A stretch of DNA of 64,000 nucleotides. It comes from Prostheceraeus crozeri. Its lineage: Eukaryota; Platyhelminthes; Polycladida; Euryleptidae. The stretch spans positions 310,001-374,000 of the forward strand of contig CAJQUW010014300.1 of assembly GCA_907163375.1 (NCBI GenBank), read 5' to 3'. The notes below the pieces were generated by a model. It worked only from the letters and a program-made list of their open reading frames with translations. It did no database searches and was not told the origin of the DNA. The translations under genes were made by a program, and so were the position numbers. Of the stretch, positions 53,500 to 64,000 are shown in pieces. The stretch's first letter is position 1, and the number at the start of each line of letters is the position of its first letter.

Positions 53500-55130
53500 G
53501 ACTTTTTCTTCAGAATATCTGCGAATACGAAGACCCTTCTTCTTCTGTCATTTGCCATTTGCCGTCGATCAAATTTGAAGTTGCAGGTAGCCAGGCCCTC
53601 GTGTCGTCGTCCAGGATCTTGAGGCCTTGGTCGCCGTTGGGTGGTCGGTGGAGTCTGCAGTCCTGAATCACATGGTGTAGAACCTGCTCTGGTTGGCCGC
53701 AATCACAGGTTGATGACGTTTTTAGTCCTCAGTCTTTCATGCTGGCGGCAGAGTCCTACACCTGTCCGGAGGCGATTGAGAGTGGTTGATTGCCTGAGTA
53801 GTAGTTCGGCACCTTAATGTTGCCGGGTTCGTCAATTAACTTGTGCAGTCGTTGTTCCTGACTTAGCACCTATTCTTCCTTCCATCGACTATTAGGCCAT
53901 GTTAATTTGATTCTGTCGTCTCGGACGGTGCTCAGGAGCTGCTGGCGGGCCTGCACTGAGACGTGCCGACGTGATTTCAGGCTGGTTGGATGCGGGGATT
54001 GTGCGATGATTTCGTGAAGCATCGTTGTTCTTGGCCTTGCGAGACAGGGCCAGAGGTCCTGCTTCTCGCCTCAGCGATGGCGGTGCTATGCCGGTGAGGA
54101 TCGGTAACTGGTTCACTGGAGTGGCGTGACGGGTACCGGAGACGGTTCGCATGGCGGTGTTGAGAGACTTTTCCAGAACGTGGGTGTGGGGGCACAGTAC
54201 TCGGCGGTGGAATAGACCAACTCCTGAGTGGACATTCGTAGCGTCTTGGTCGAGGCTCCTCAAGTGGTGCCTGCCAGGCGGCGCATCAATGTGACACGAG
54301 GGGAAGCATTTGCCATCAGCTTCTCCAGATAATTGTGATAGGTCAAGCTTTACACCCAGGTGCGTGGAGGACGCGACAAACTGAAGAATAGTCTCATATT
54401 CACGGTGATTTTAGGCTCACGACGTGCCTCGTGGTTGTTGAGATTGGATGCCGAAGACGAACTCTTTCCAACGCTGAGCTTCAGATGCCAGGTTTTCCGG
54501 TATGCGGATAGGATTTTGACATGTCTGCAGCGAGTCCCTCTTCAATAGAGTTCCAGTTCTTGTCATGCTGAAGGATTGCCAGACCATCTGCGTATCCGTA
54601 TTTATTGGCTGATGTGACCGGAATATCTTAGGTGCAGATGTTGAAAACGATCTGGCCAACACACTGAGACTTGAAGGACACATTTTTCTAGTTTTCTCCG
54701 TCTGCTTTGTTGACCGTCGCTGGTATGGAGAGTGAAGGTTGGTAAGCATTTCCATGATGAAGCTGACCAGAGTCGATCTGGGATAGTTTGCAGCAACTTG
54801 AGGTGGAGCCCTCGGAGCCAGACGGTGTCATAAGCAGCCGTGAGAGAAGTCTTCGATGTTCTCTGTCAGGAGGGTCACTTGATTCGTTGTTAACTTCCCA
54901 CGTCGAAAGCCAGCTTGTTCTTTGGCGAGAATGGGGTCTATGACTGGATCGGTGCGTAAAAGACCTTGTATGGCTCACAGAGGAGTGAGATCGGGCGATA
55001 GTATTTGGGGTCGTCAAGTGGCTTGTTTGTCTTTGGCAGAGCGATGACTTTAGTTCGGCGCCAGATTTACGAAATCTTGAGTGAATCTTGATACGAAGAC
55101 CCAATGACCAGAAAGAAGGATTCAGCATAC
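53500..55130 (-). mobile_element. Jockey-like LINE, decayed minus-strand copy
   Basis: The minus strand reads, in order, KVIALPKTNKPLDDPKYYRP and ISLLCEPYKV (about 55040), TAAYDTVWLRGLHLKLLQTI (about 54830), then C-terminal blocks LNTAMRTVSGTRHATPVNQL and PILTGIAPPSLRREAGPLAL (about 54040-54160). A cysteine-containing end follows: NCDCGQPEQVLHHVIQDCRL (about 53700). The same family is seen at 31255-32420 on the plus strand. The YADD part is not readable. At least five frame changes. It may sit inside the older LINE whose pieces flank it. Confidence 0.72.
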
Positions 55131-55237
55131 GATGCGATAACTGTCAGATTCATCTGATTCGAAGATGTATGACTTCTCTGTATTTGAGAATGAGTCCAAT
55201 CTGTAAAACTCATACAGGCTGAAGACAATATTGTAAA

Positions 55238-55950
55238 TTAGAGATCGAATATTTTTATCCGAATTATTGATTTGAATTCCTTCTTAAAACAAATTTTGCT
55301 GTGACATTTGCTGAAATATACCTTAGGAATAGCGATGAGTCCGTCAACAAAGGGACCGCTTCCCACGACAGATGCTAGCAAGGATGGTTCAGTAGGTCTA
55401 TCTGCATACCTGTATCCATCAGGTTTTTCAAGTTCACTTTCAGAGCGATCTATTATATCAGGAGAATTTGAAGTGCGAGCAGACGCAATAGCATGGCGCA
55501 GACTATCAGTATGAATACCACGCACAATTTCTTCGTTATCAGCATTGCAAGAATCACTTACCAGTTTGACATTGCGCATTATACTTTCGGGTTTTGTGAT
55601 GAACTTTCGTAGAATTTGTGATCATCTCTGCCTCCAGATAATTGATCCTATCATCTTGGGTAGATAAAATATTTTCTAATCCATGTAAGTACGAGCCTCT
55701 TTTCTTTGCTTCACTTTTCAATGTGGTTATTTCTTTCTGTAATTGCAAAATCAGACTTAGCATCTCGGACAAATGAAAAGAATATATAGATCACTTAACG
55801 AAGTATCAGCATCATCTTGATTTATGGTTTGGTTCTGTGAGTCAACGTCCGTTCTGCCAATGGAGCAGAGAACTTCCTTATCTGCAAAATTTAAAACCAG
55901 TGCCTGTGCCACAGAACTTCCCAGTGAGCAGCAAATTTTCAATTAAGCTT
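55238..55950 (-). pseudogene. Coiled-coil LINE ORF1-like remnant
   Basis: Minus-strand frames read SSVAQALVLNFADKEVLCSI, MLSLILQLQKEITTLKSEAK, ENILSTQDDRINYLEAEMIT and RHAIASARTSNSPDIIDRSE. The heptad pattern with a QDDRINYLE-like end is common in LINE ORF1 proteins before the RRM part, but no RRM is seen. It could be ORF1 of the LINE at 50406-53040, separated from it by the jockey-like copy. Moderate to low certainty. Confidence 0.4.
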
Positions 55951-56107
55951 GATCCCTGCTTGCGGCGTCTTAGAATCCGGCCAGCTGCTCCTTGTATATG
56001 TTATAGGAGATGATTGTATAGCTTTTCTCGCAAACTTCTCAGGTTAAGTTCAATCATTATTCAGCAGAAGGGGGATCATATCTTCCTCCGTATATCTTTC
56101 AAGTATA

Positions 56108-57408
56108 CTGAACAAAATTAGAAACGCAAAATTTAAAAACTGGTTAAAAAGTTAGTTCACACATTAAAATCAGAACGTCATGTGACAGGTTCAATGTACA
56201 ATAATGTAACTAATTTGCTTTGTAAAATTCTCCGCTTATTGTCTAGTGAACACTTGTCAATCGGCTATTACGCAATTTCGAACAATTGGGCCATCAAGCA
56301 ACAGAACTTAATGTCATTTCATCTGAGATCAGTTCATAAGGAAGATTAAAGTTTTGTATTCAAAAGGTGCAACTTTCGATGTTCTTTTGATTCGTCGCAG
56401 CGATGCCCACGACTCTCAAAAGTTGAACACGAAAAGGCAGTTGCCATGCTGGAAGTTGGCTTTTCCCTCTCAAGAATAGCCACTCATTTCAACGTTACAG
56501 TCTCAATACATTGCCTCAGACAGCGAGTTGCTGAGAGACTTAGCCCTCGCCCTGATACGCCAAGAGTGACAACACCAGGCCAAGATCGCCATAGCCGCCT
56601 ACAACATCTGTGACATCGACTGCAACCAGCAACTCGCACTGCAACTGAAGCAACCGAACTGCATAACGGTCGAATCATATATCAGGCAGTACGCAACAGG
56701 CTTCGAGAGTACGGCAGCTATGCTCAATACTCATCGGTGGGCCATCCGACGTAAGTGGGTTCCGACCCGAGTAACCTGGCAGAGATGGAGATCTGTACTT
56801 TTCACTGATGAGTCTCGGTTCTGTCTGCTGGTTGGAGATGGAAGACTCCGAGTTTGGAGGAGACTTGGCGAGATATGTTCAAGCTGTTGCATGCTAGAGC
56901 CCGACTTCAGCAAGCATTGCAGGTCTGGGGAAAAATAGACCAGCTTCGACCAGTCCAAGAACCAGCGCTTGGTGTCCTCCAAGAGCAGAAGATGCGTGGC
57001 TGTTAGGTATTCTCGAGGTGGTCACACTCAGTATTGATCCCTTGTTGGCTTGGACCTTGCGCACGAACCAGCCAGAGAGTGTCAAGACATTCTAAGGACA
57101 ATCTTCATTCCGTGATTCATTGCTGTTTGCTTTCACATAATTTATCTTGATGTTGAATATTACCTAATCAAATAATCCAGCATTACTTTCAGCTTTTCTT
57201 ACATTAACTGTTGTTGCTTGATGACCCAATTGTTCTAAATTACGTAATAGCCGCTTGAAATGTGTTCACTAGACAGTAAGCGGAGAATTTTATGAAAACA
57301 CATTAGTTGCATTATTGTGCATTGATATTGTCACCTGGCGTTCTGGTCTTGATACGGGAAGTAACTTAGTGACCAGTTTTTATATTTTGCGTTTTTAATT
57401 TTGTTCAG
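56108..57408 (+). mobile_element. Tc1-like transposon with about 230-bp terminal inverted repeats
   Basis: The ends CTGAACAAAATTAGAAACGC and its inverted near-copy are flanked by TA (56106-56107 and 57409-57410). The inverted repeats extend about 230 bp inward with roughly 80-85% match. Total length 1301 bp. The interior carries a decayed transposase. Confidence 0.85.
56400..57115 (+). pseudogene. Tc1-type transposase relic
   Basis: Plus-strand frames show the N-terminal paired-type helix-turn-helix (EKAVAMLEVGFSLSRIATHF, NVTVS), a spacer RLSPRPDTPRVTTPGQD, then RWRSVLFTDESRFCLLVGDG followed by RLRVWRRLGE. This is the W-x-x-V-x-F-x-D-E-S-R-F block with a catalytic Asp. The final DDE Glu block is not recognisable. 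There are several frame changes and an in-frame stop near 56610, so it is inactive. It lies within the TA-flanked element. Confidence 0.75.
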
Positions 57409-57819
57409 TATGTATCTGCTGATTCAGAATAGCCAGGAAATAACTCAGATAGGTCGAGCTTAGTAGCAGCATTCATCATAGCATCATTCAGTAGAATATT
57501 CATTGAATATTCATCAGTGGCATTATTCAAAATATAACCTTTTGCATTTTACCATTCAATAGGCAATGCACTAGGTTTGATGTCAAATGTCATGATATTG
57601 ACCACAGACTGCCATGTTTTGACAAAGAGGGATCATGGGTATATCAGATAAGAGACAAATATATCAAATATCAAATGAACAGACAAATGAATAGACATGA
57701 ATAGACAAATATATCAAATGAACCTCCAGGAAATAATCAATGCAGACTTGGAAATTTAAAATTCAGAAATGTATACTGCATCATCTATTTTTATCATGAT
57801 GACATTATTGATTCTGCGG

Positions 57820-58442
57820 AAGGAGTTCAGCAAGGAGATCCATTAGGTCCCTTGTTATTCAGTTTGGCCATCAATTCTGTTATTCATGAACTTCAATCGG
57901 ACCTTAATGTTTGGTATCTAAATGATGAAACCCTAGAATCTCATTTTGTTGTATTGAATGATTTAAAAAAATCTTGAAAATTCTTGAATGCCGACTGGAA
58001 GTCAATCCAAAGTGTGAGATCACGATACTTGATGAAAATCCACTTCGAAGGAAAGACATAATGCAGAACGCCTCTCATCTCATTGAAAACATTCGTTTGA
58101 TCATGGAGATGCAAAGTTATTAGGAGCTCCAATAATTATTTATTTATTTATTCACAGAACAATATTATAGTGGTAATCAATATACCGGTATATAGGGAAT
58201 CAGTTGAAAATGTGTTGAAAGAAAAATGTTACATGCTTGAAAGAATGTGTCTGAAACTGGAGTCACTTGATAAACACATTGCACTTTTTCTTCTTAAAAA
58301 TGCTCTTAGAATTCATAAATTGCATTGTTTATGTGCCTTCTTTTGCTACTACAGTCCAAGCTTGTTGGAATTTGACAATCTGATGCGAACCTTATTTAGC
58401 TGTCTGGTCTTTCGCAATAGATATTCCTACTCCTACCAATAG
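57820..58442 (+). mobile_element. YLDD-type reverse-transcriptase fragment
   Basis: The plus strand encodes GVQQGDPLGPLLFSLAINSV and DLNVWYLNDETL (YLND instead of YLDD, an inactivating change), then LEVNPKCEITILDENPL. After a TTTA-rich stretch (58138-58152) comes KCYMLERMCLKLESLDKHIA and LFLLKNALRIHKLHCL, the downstream region of the same family. Related to 28712-30700. Frames change at least twice. Truncated on both sides. Confidence 0.75.
58298..58375 (+). repeat. Segment repeated at 60289-60367
   Basis: About 78 bp (AATGCTCTTAGAATTCATAA through TTGGAATTTGA) recur 2 kb downstream in the same orientation with about five differences. The stretch encodes ALRIHKLHCL of the reverse-transcriptase fragment. 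Confidence 0.8.
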
Positions 58443-58655
58443 CACATAATTAGATTTGATTGTTGTTATATATGCGTATTAAACTAAAAATTCAGATCAC
58501 ATGTATCCTAAATCAAAGGGCTTATATAATTATCCTTCTTGTATGACTTTCATCACCAATGAAAGCTAGGTAGTTCAAATACAATGCTTCATTCTTGTTC
58601 CATTATGAATCTCATCCCCTAAAGCATCTGGCACCTCGTGTTCTGCCTGTTTCAG

Positions 58656-58928
58656 GCAAATATGAGATCTCTGTTTGCAACACTGCTCTTCGTAGTAACT
58701 GCTTTGTGGTTTTCATTTCACGACTGCTCAATAGTGGTTTCAGTGTATGAACAAGATCTTATGCACGACCACCCCTTCATCGCTAAAATTCGTATTTATT
58801 TGTTATTTGTTTGCAATGCTGTGCCTTTGACTTTATACTGTTTAATTATAGCCTCACGATTCCTATTCTTGAGGCAATACCAAATAAACTATATTACAGT
58901 CCGTTTCATAAAAAGTGGATCATCCTAA
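58656..58928 (+). CDS. Possible exon with signal-peptide-like start
   Basis: A pyrimidine tract and TTTCAG (58650-58655) precede an ATG at 58662. The frame begins MRSLFATLLFVVTALWFSFH, hydrophobic as in a signal peptide, then DCSIVVSVYEQDLMHDHPF, and continues with further hydrophobic stretches to 58928. No partner exon, promoter or conserved domain was found. It may be a chance frame; I list it because the acceptor and leader-like start coincide. Confidence 0.25.
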   Translation, partial: ANMRSLFATLLFVVTALWFSFHDCSIVVSVYEQDLMHDHPFIAKIRIYLLFVCNAVPLTLYCLIIASRFLFLRQYQINYITVRFIKSGSS

Positions 58929-60288
58929 AATTTGACTAAATAAAACATAAGTATGATACAGAAAGCAAATTACAGAACAATTACAGAGCAATTACAGAAC
59001 AGAAAGCAGAATACAGAACAACATATTACATAACAAAGGAAAGAAATGTAATTTTATAAGAGTGAGGTATGATTTTGCGTAACATTGCTAAATGAAGATC
59101 AAATTATCTACTACTTTTTTATCTATAGCAGGAAAACAACTCAATATTCATGCTTGAAATTTCCAACAATGATATTAGTAAGCACAACTGACATATCTTC
59201 CAAATTTCAGAGAAATTCGTTCAAGTTTGGCGGAGTTAGACAAAGTTGAAGTTAAGGCGATGTTTAAGGGTGATCAATTTTTTATGAAACAATCTGTATT
59301 ATTATTATTATTCTATAACTTGATGCGTTGATGATGCATGATATTATTCACGCAAAGGCCTACTTATATTAACAGGCTCAAACTCGTAAAAACAGAAGCG
59401 ATGAAATTATCTGTGAATTGTGCAAAGTCACACCGGTCCGATTTCATTCATGTCTCTTATTAAGACTGTTCTTCTCTCAAATGGCATAATGCCTCCAGTG
59501 AGTATGTGATGCTTTCCTTGTCTGTCGATTTCAATGCGTGTATAACAAAGTATTCAAATGGAATATTACCTTATTCATATGATATAAAGAAGTAAAAGGA
59601 TTAAGGCAACACTTTCTTCAAACTAATGACACCTGCCGATTTTCTGAAGTGACCCCAAGAGGTTTGCAAAAACATCAGCAGGGAAGGAGAAAATGAAATG
59701 ATCACACATCATTGTCGTTTTCAATCCGAAAGACAAACTCCTTCCCTCGTCAGGCATGATTCTCTCAACCATCAATATATTTCGATAATTTTACCGATTT
59801 TTTTATCATGAATTAAGTGGAAGTGGGTGATGACGACCTAGCTACTTAAAGCTGATAAATATCCAACGTTTGCTTTGAACAATTAGCTTGTCTTGGTGCT
59901 TGTCTTTTCCTAAGAATGTCCTTTAAACCTGACCAACCTTGATGATATTTGTATTATGTAGCACGCTATGTTCAAATATTGATTTACCTATAAGCATAAG
60001 GACTATGAAATGCAAAACTTTGTTCAGTGGCAAGCGGATAGCGAATGCAATGAATCATCCCTAATACACTGAAAAAATGACGCGTTTGTTAATTATAAGC
60101 TAACAAAGATGGTATTTTCAATTATCGACCTCTCTCTATGCTGTTGGGTCAATCATTGCATTTAGTCGCGATTGTGTGTAGCTATAACAACCATAGCATC
60201 ACATAGTATCATATAGAATTTTCGTTGACGTCATGAATTAAAAATATATTATTTCTGTTTTCTTCAAATGGCTATGGTTGTACTCGTA
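58929..60288. other. No gene recognised
   Basis: AT-rich spacer. Short ACAGAACA-type iterations near 58970-59030 and an ATT run near 59300. No coding or inverted-repeat structure found. Confidence 0.4.
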
Positions 60289-60367
60289 AAATGCTCTTGG
60301 AATTCATAAATTGCATTGTTTGCGTGCCTTCTTTTGCTACTACAGTCCAAGCTTTTTGGAATTTGAT
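60289..60367 (+). repeat. Short second copy of a YLDD reverse-transcriptase segment
   Basis: Nearly identical to 58298-58375. Encodes the ALGIHKLHCL region only, so it is a tiny isolated fragment of the retroelement or a local duplication. Confidence 0.75.
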
Positions 60368-62760
60368 TCTATTGACTTCTATTTGATCTTATTGTACCCG
60401 TACATTAAAAATTAGTGAAAAATTAGCGAAAAGCAATGTTTAAAATTTGAGCCCAGTTTGTTTTCACGATGCAAGTTTTTAGAACCTTGGACGGAGCACC
60501 CAAAGCCAAGGTTAAACCCAAGGTCCAACCTTGTTCACTATCACTGAATAATATGTGACCTACTACACTGAAAATCCATCTCATGAATGGCAGGATTCTC
60601 GTTTGAGAATGAATAGAAGTTGTTGAAATATTTTCGAATATATCGCATCTGTGTTAATATATGATATTGTTCAATATTCAAATATAACCTTCAAAGCGAC
60701 GCGACTTTTGGCAGAACATAATATCTATAAAAAAAATAGAACGCAGCATTGTGCTTTGCAAACTTGATTACAAATTAGAATGACCTAGATAATTAATTCA
60801 AATTTTTCATCTTGTTCTTGAGTCATGTCGTGCATGAAAAGCTACAGATCGCGACCGAGGGACCCAATGCCTAGCACGATGCTGTTTTACAACATTATTA
60901 GTAAGATGATCAGGGTGAAGGAGATGTAAATTTCGATGGTCTGGTGATAGGAGATGTTTATTGAGCTTTTGCTGTACTATTGGGCAGAGTTTAATGCCCC
61001 TTTTTCTGTTGTACCGTACTTCTGTCATCGGGGGCCATGCAATTTGAGACTTTATGAAGATTTAAAATAACTCTTCGGATTCCGAATTATCCCTTCACAT
61101 GCATCTCGAAAGCATTGGATATTTCAATGCTGAACTAAAGCTCTCCAGAGAGACAGAAGAGATCACCTAAATTAGTTCAGTTACTGCGCACAAATCAAGG
61201 CGACGAGCTAACTCGGGCTCAGCTTCTCATTGCCGCTCAATTTACTTCTCTATTACCCCCCGCCTTAAAGCGCCAGTGTTGTGCAGTGATATTGTCTTGC
61301 CGTCTCGATGCTCGGACTTAGTGAAATTCGGTAGGTGTCTAAAATAGGCAAAGCAGACAAAGGACTAGAACATTTTCAAATATTTTCATATTACTTTCGA
61401 CAGCGTCGTAGCTCTAGCGGTTAATCCGTAGAATTTAGCACCTCCAATCTTACAACTTGCAAAAAATGTTAGAACTCCGAAATTCACAACGTCTAATAGG
61501 AGGTACCATTAGGAGCGTACGATTTACAGTGTAGAAATAGTGATGTCATCCCCCATAAATCATTCAAAAGTAAACGTGAAATGACAATAGCCTGTAATAC
61601 TGTATTGCACATTCTACATGTAAACTAGGAGTATAGACGAGTAAAGCTGAAGCATCAGTATAGAAAAATTGTGGCAATTCAATCGAATGTGCGCATGCAT
61701 TGGGATAGCACAAAAAATCAACAATTCGAATTTCACTTTGGCCCATAGTAGGAACTCTCAAATTTCAAATTTAAACTAGGTTGCACATATTTAGAGGCTG
61801 CAATTCAAGAGATAATTAAGGTAGGCTAGCAAAGTTTCATAGTTTACATTGAATCCAAAAATCATTGCTCATCATTTTTAATTGTTTGTTCTTTCTCAGG
61901 CATTACGAAAATACTTTAAAGTATTATAATCTTAAGAAGGAATTGTTGATGCAACTCGTCAAGTCAAGATTATATTTCTACGAGTATTTGCAACAAAACG
62001 AATGTTTTTATCGTGCAAGTTCAAATGTCGCGCATATATAAGACAAATGGTTAAATGATCCTTAGTCCTTACTTGAATGCAGGGTTTCGGAGCCGTAGTC
62101 TAGCTACCACGCCTCCGCTCGGAATCTCTACCACGGCTCCGAGCGGCTCCGGCTCCATCCCAACACGATGCTGAACAAGAGACCCTCACAGAATGATGTA
62201 CACTCGATGGATACTGTGAAACTGCACATCTGTCGAGGTCTACCTGTTGCCTCTTCTTGTCAGGCAGGATCATAGAAAGCACATCCATTGGTAGCAGGCT
62301 GAAGTTTTCGATAAAATAACATTTGTCTGTGTTTTCTGCCGTGAGAACACTAAGGCGTGTGTAGAACCATCTCTACGTCATGCAGTTCATACTGCTTAAG
62401 AAGCTAAACACATTTAGAATTATCAAATCGTCATTTTGTCGTAAAACACAGCATCTTGATTAAGTTTTATCTCAAGTCTTTCAATACATTTTCGTACATA
62501 TCACTGAACGGAGGCATAAACACATGCAGGATAGAAAAATGACTGCCATGCTAAAAATTTCCCGCTTAAAACTTTTTATGAAGCATGAGTCGCAGAGGGA
62601 GCCCTGAAATTTTTTTCTATTTATATGGGACTGATAGAAGTCTCTCATTTAGTCCCAACCACTACCGCTCTTAGCGCTTAATCAGAGGAGAGAACAAATG
62701 TTTCGTTCTTCCATTGTGAGTCTTCATTGATTAAACAAATGTATTTTAGTCAGACACATC
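60368..62760. other. No gene recognised
   Basis: Spacer with CCAAGGTT-type direct and inverted words near 60480-60535, a tRNA A-box-like word near 61410 without a B box, and a TATATAAG at 62034-62041 not followed by a usable frame. No supported gene. Confidence 0.4.
62093..62158. repeat. GC-rich hairpin-forming segment
   Basis: CGGAGCCG and CGGCTCC words repeat and invert here. CCGCTCGGA pairs with TCCGAGCGG across a short loop. It is unusually GC-rich for this window. Function unknown. Confidence 0.5.
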
Positions 62761-62779
62761 GAAGTATCCTAGTCAGTTG

Positions 62780-64000
62780 CAGGGATTTCAAAAGCTTTTC
62801 AATTTTTAGAACTGATCGCACGGATAGAGTGGGAGGATGTGTCTGTATAGGCTATATGTCAAGAATGAAATCAATGCGGTAAAACTTGACGTTGTATACC
62901 ATCCTTCATTTTTTTGAATCAATATGGATATATTCACCCGAATTTGAAGTGATTATTGTCTGCTTGTACATTCCTCCACACCTAACATCAAAAATGTTAA
63001 TTGATGTCAAGGAGTTTTTTCTTGAAACACATCAGACATTTTTTTGATAAGGGACATGGTACCAATATTGCACTGACTGGGGGATTTCAATCATTTACAA
63101 ATTGATGATATATGTTCTGCGCTTGGTCTTTTCCCCATTGTACGAGAACCAACGCGAGGATAGAAAATTCTTGATCAAGTCCTCGTAAGTCAAGAACTTT
63201 CAACGATCTACTCTTCTTCTGTCGGCTCTCCAATAGCTCATTCAGATCACAATACTATTTTTTGCTTTCCATATTCTGAAGTAAATACTGTACATTTACA
63301 AGAACAATGTAAACCAGTGTACGATCTGTGTCATCAAAATGTATGTTATTTTGTCCAATCTCTACAACGTATTAATTGGACCGAGTTTTATTGCATGGGC
63401 TACACCCTTAAAGAGAAATGTGTAATTTTCCACGACATATTGAGTCTATGTTTCCTTGAAAATATATCTGCTAAAAATCATGTTATATCTGAAAACGACA
63501 AATCTTGAATGACTCCTAAAATTAAAAGTCTGATCAATGATCGATGGACTGCATTTAGAGGAAGAAATTACCCTTGTATAACTTTCTAAAAGACAAAATA
63601 AAATTTGAAATTTCGGGGGCAAAGAAAGCTTGGGGACAACGCGCCAGCAACTCTGCTAAAGATCTATGGAATATCGCTAATAACGTCGTTGGTCGATCAA
63701 AGTACAAGAGGCACCCAATAAAATCTATAATTTCACAATATCCGTCGACAATTGACGCCGCTAATGATATCAATATTGTGTTTGGCTCAAATTTCAACAA
63801 TGGTACTAGAGCTTTTGAAGTTTTTAATCTTTGTGGTCAACATAGCAATCATGAGATAATAGCAGTAGACGAAGTGACAAAAGAGCTGGTCATTTTGAAG
63901 GCACATAAGGCATGCGGCTCTGACCTCATCCCTGCTAGACTATACAAAGAGGCAGCCCACGCGCTGAGTTTACCCTTGACTCACTTATTTAATGTATGTG
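62780..64000 (+). mobile_element. 5' half of a CR1/L2-like LINE, running off the window
   Basis: The plus strand encodes an apurinic endonuclease: SFSIFRTDRTDRVGG, FEVIIVCLYIPPHLTS, an altered GDxN block (ALTGGFQSF), VREPTRG then ILDQVLVSQELSTIYSS and PIAHSDHNTIFCF (SDH motif). After the linker (FEISGAKKAWGQRASNSAKD, LWNIANNVVG) the reverse transcriptase begins: VTKELVILKAHKACGSDLIP and ARLYKEAA, ending at the window edge. Stops and frame changes occur near 62870, 63090, 63160 and 63510. It resembles the ORF2 at 18062-20705. Confidence 0.8.

Noticed and set aside
53892-54263. 123-codon frame as a host gene
   Set aside because: The reading matches the C-terminal part of a jockey-like reverse transcriptase, so it is a LINE remnant.
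61390-61450. Possible tRNA (TAGCTCTAGCGGTTA resembles an A box)
   Set aside because: No B box at the right distance and no cloverleaf can be drawn.
62034-62041. TATATAAG as a second promoter
   Set aside because: Downstream sequence offers no frame beyond a few codons and no splice donor. A TATA-like word alone is expected by chance in AT-rich DNA.

Overview
This window is AT-rich eukaryotic DNA. Genes contain introns, spacers are long, and most recognisable coding sequence belongs to transposable elements: LINE reverse transcriptases of several clades, a Crypton-like tyrosine recombinase, Tc1/mariner and Harbinger relics, fold-back elements and one Polinton/Maverick. The mix suggests an invertebrate animal, probably marine. 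The frequent TAGGCCTA-like words would fit an echinoderm, hemichordate or similar deuterostome, but the species is inferred, not shown. There are no rRNA genes, CRISPR arrays or bacterial operons.

Layout. 0-2.4 kb: the 3' end of an unidentified coding unit and small repeats. 2.4-5.45 kb: a Crypton-type recombinase split by a 1.8-kb insert with perfect 17-bp inverted ends. 8.1-8.5 kb: mariner transposase relic. 9.7-12.1 kb: decayed LINE (minus). 13.4-13.9 kb: a paralogous copy of the flanks of a host gene whose transcription unit is absent here. 14.8-15.1 kb: fold-back. 16.4-16.8 kb: jockey-like LINE piece. 17.8-21.5 kb: the best preserved LINE, with ORF1 and ORF2 (minus). 22.2-24.6 kb: a large fold-back element whose left arm was hit by a 5'-truncated LINE with a restriction-like endonuclease (RLE). 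25.5-28.6 kb: the one convincing host gene, a two-exon minus-strand gene with a TATA box, signal peptide and a small basic product rich in dibasic sites. 28.7-30.7 kb: a YLDD-type reverse transcriptase. 31.25-33.4 kb: 3' ends of two more LINEs. 34.3-50.0 kb: a 15.7-kb Polinton. 50.3-56 kb: nested LINEs and a Harbinger MITE. 56.1-57.4 kb: Tc1 element with long inverted repeats. 57.8-58.4 kb: second YLDD-type piece. 62.8 kb to the end: the 5' half of another LINE.

The Polinton (34320-50044) is the main feature. It has a perfect 6-bp target duplication (GTTAGA), AG...CT ends and terminal inverted repeats of about 0.6 kb. It carries a protein-primed DNA polymerase B, a retroviral-type integrase fused to a parvovirus-like phospholipase A2 domain, an adenain-like protease, major and minor capsid proteins, a fibre-like coiled-coil protein and several small proteins. 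Its polymerase gene contains a LAGLIDADG-type intein exactly at the YxDTDS motif. I could not find a packaging ATPase. The element is a fossil with on the order of ten or more reading-frame breaks, although its outer repeats are almost identical.

Insertion history around it can be read in layers: a LINE 3' end was hit by the RLE LINE, with a target duplication of about 125 bp, and the Polinton later inserted into that RLE LINE. The two strongest candidates for follow-up are the polymerase intein and the small secreted-peptide gene at 26.0-28.5 kb with its gene-less paralogous locus at 13.4-13.9 kb.
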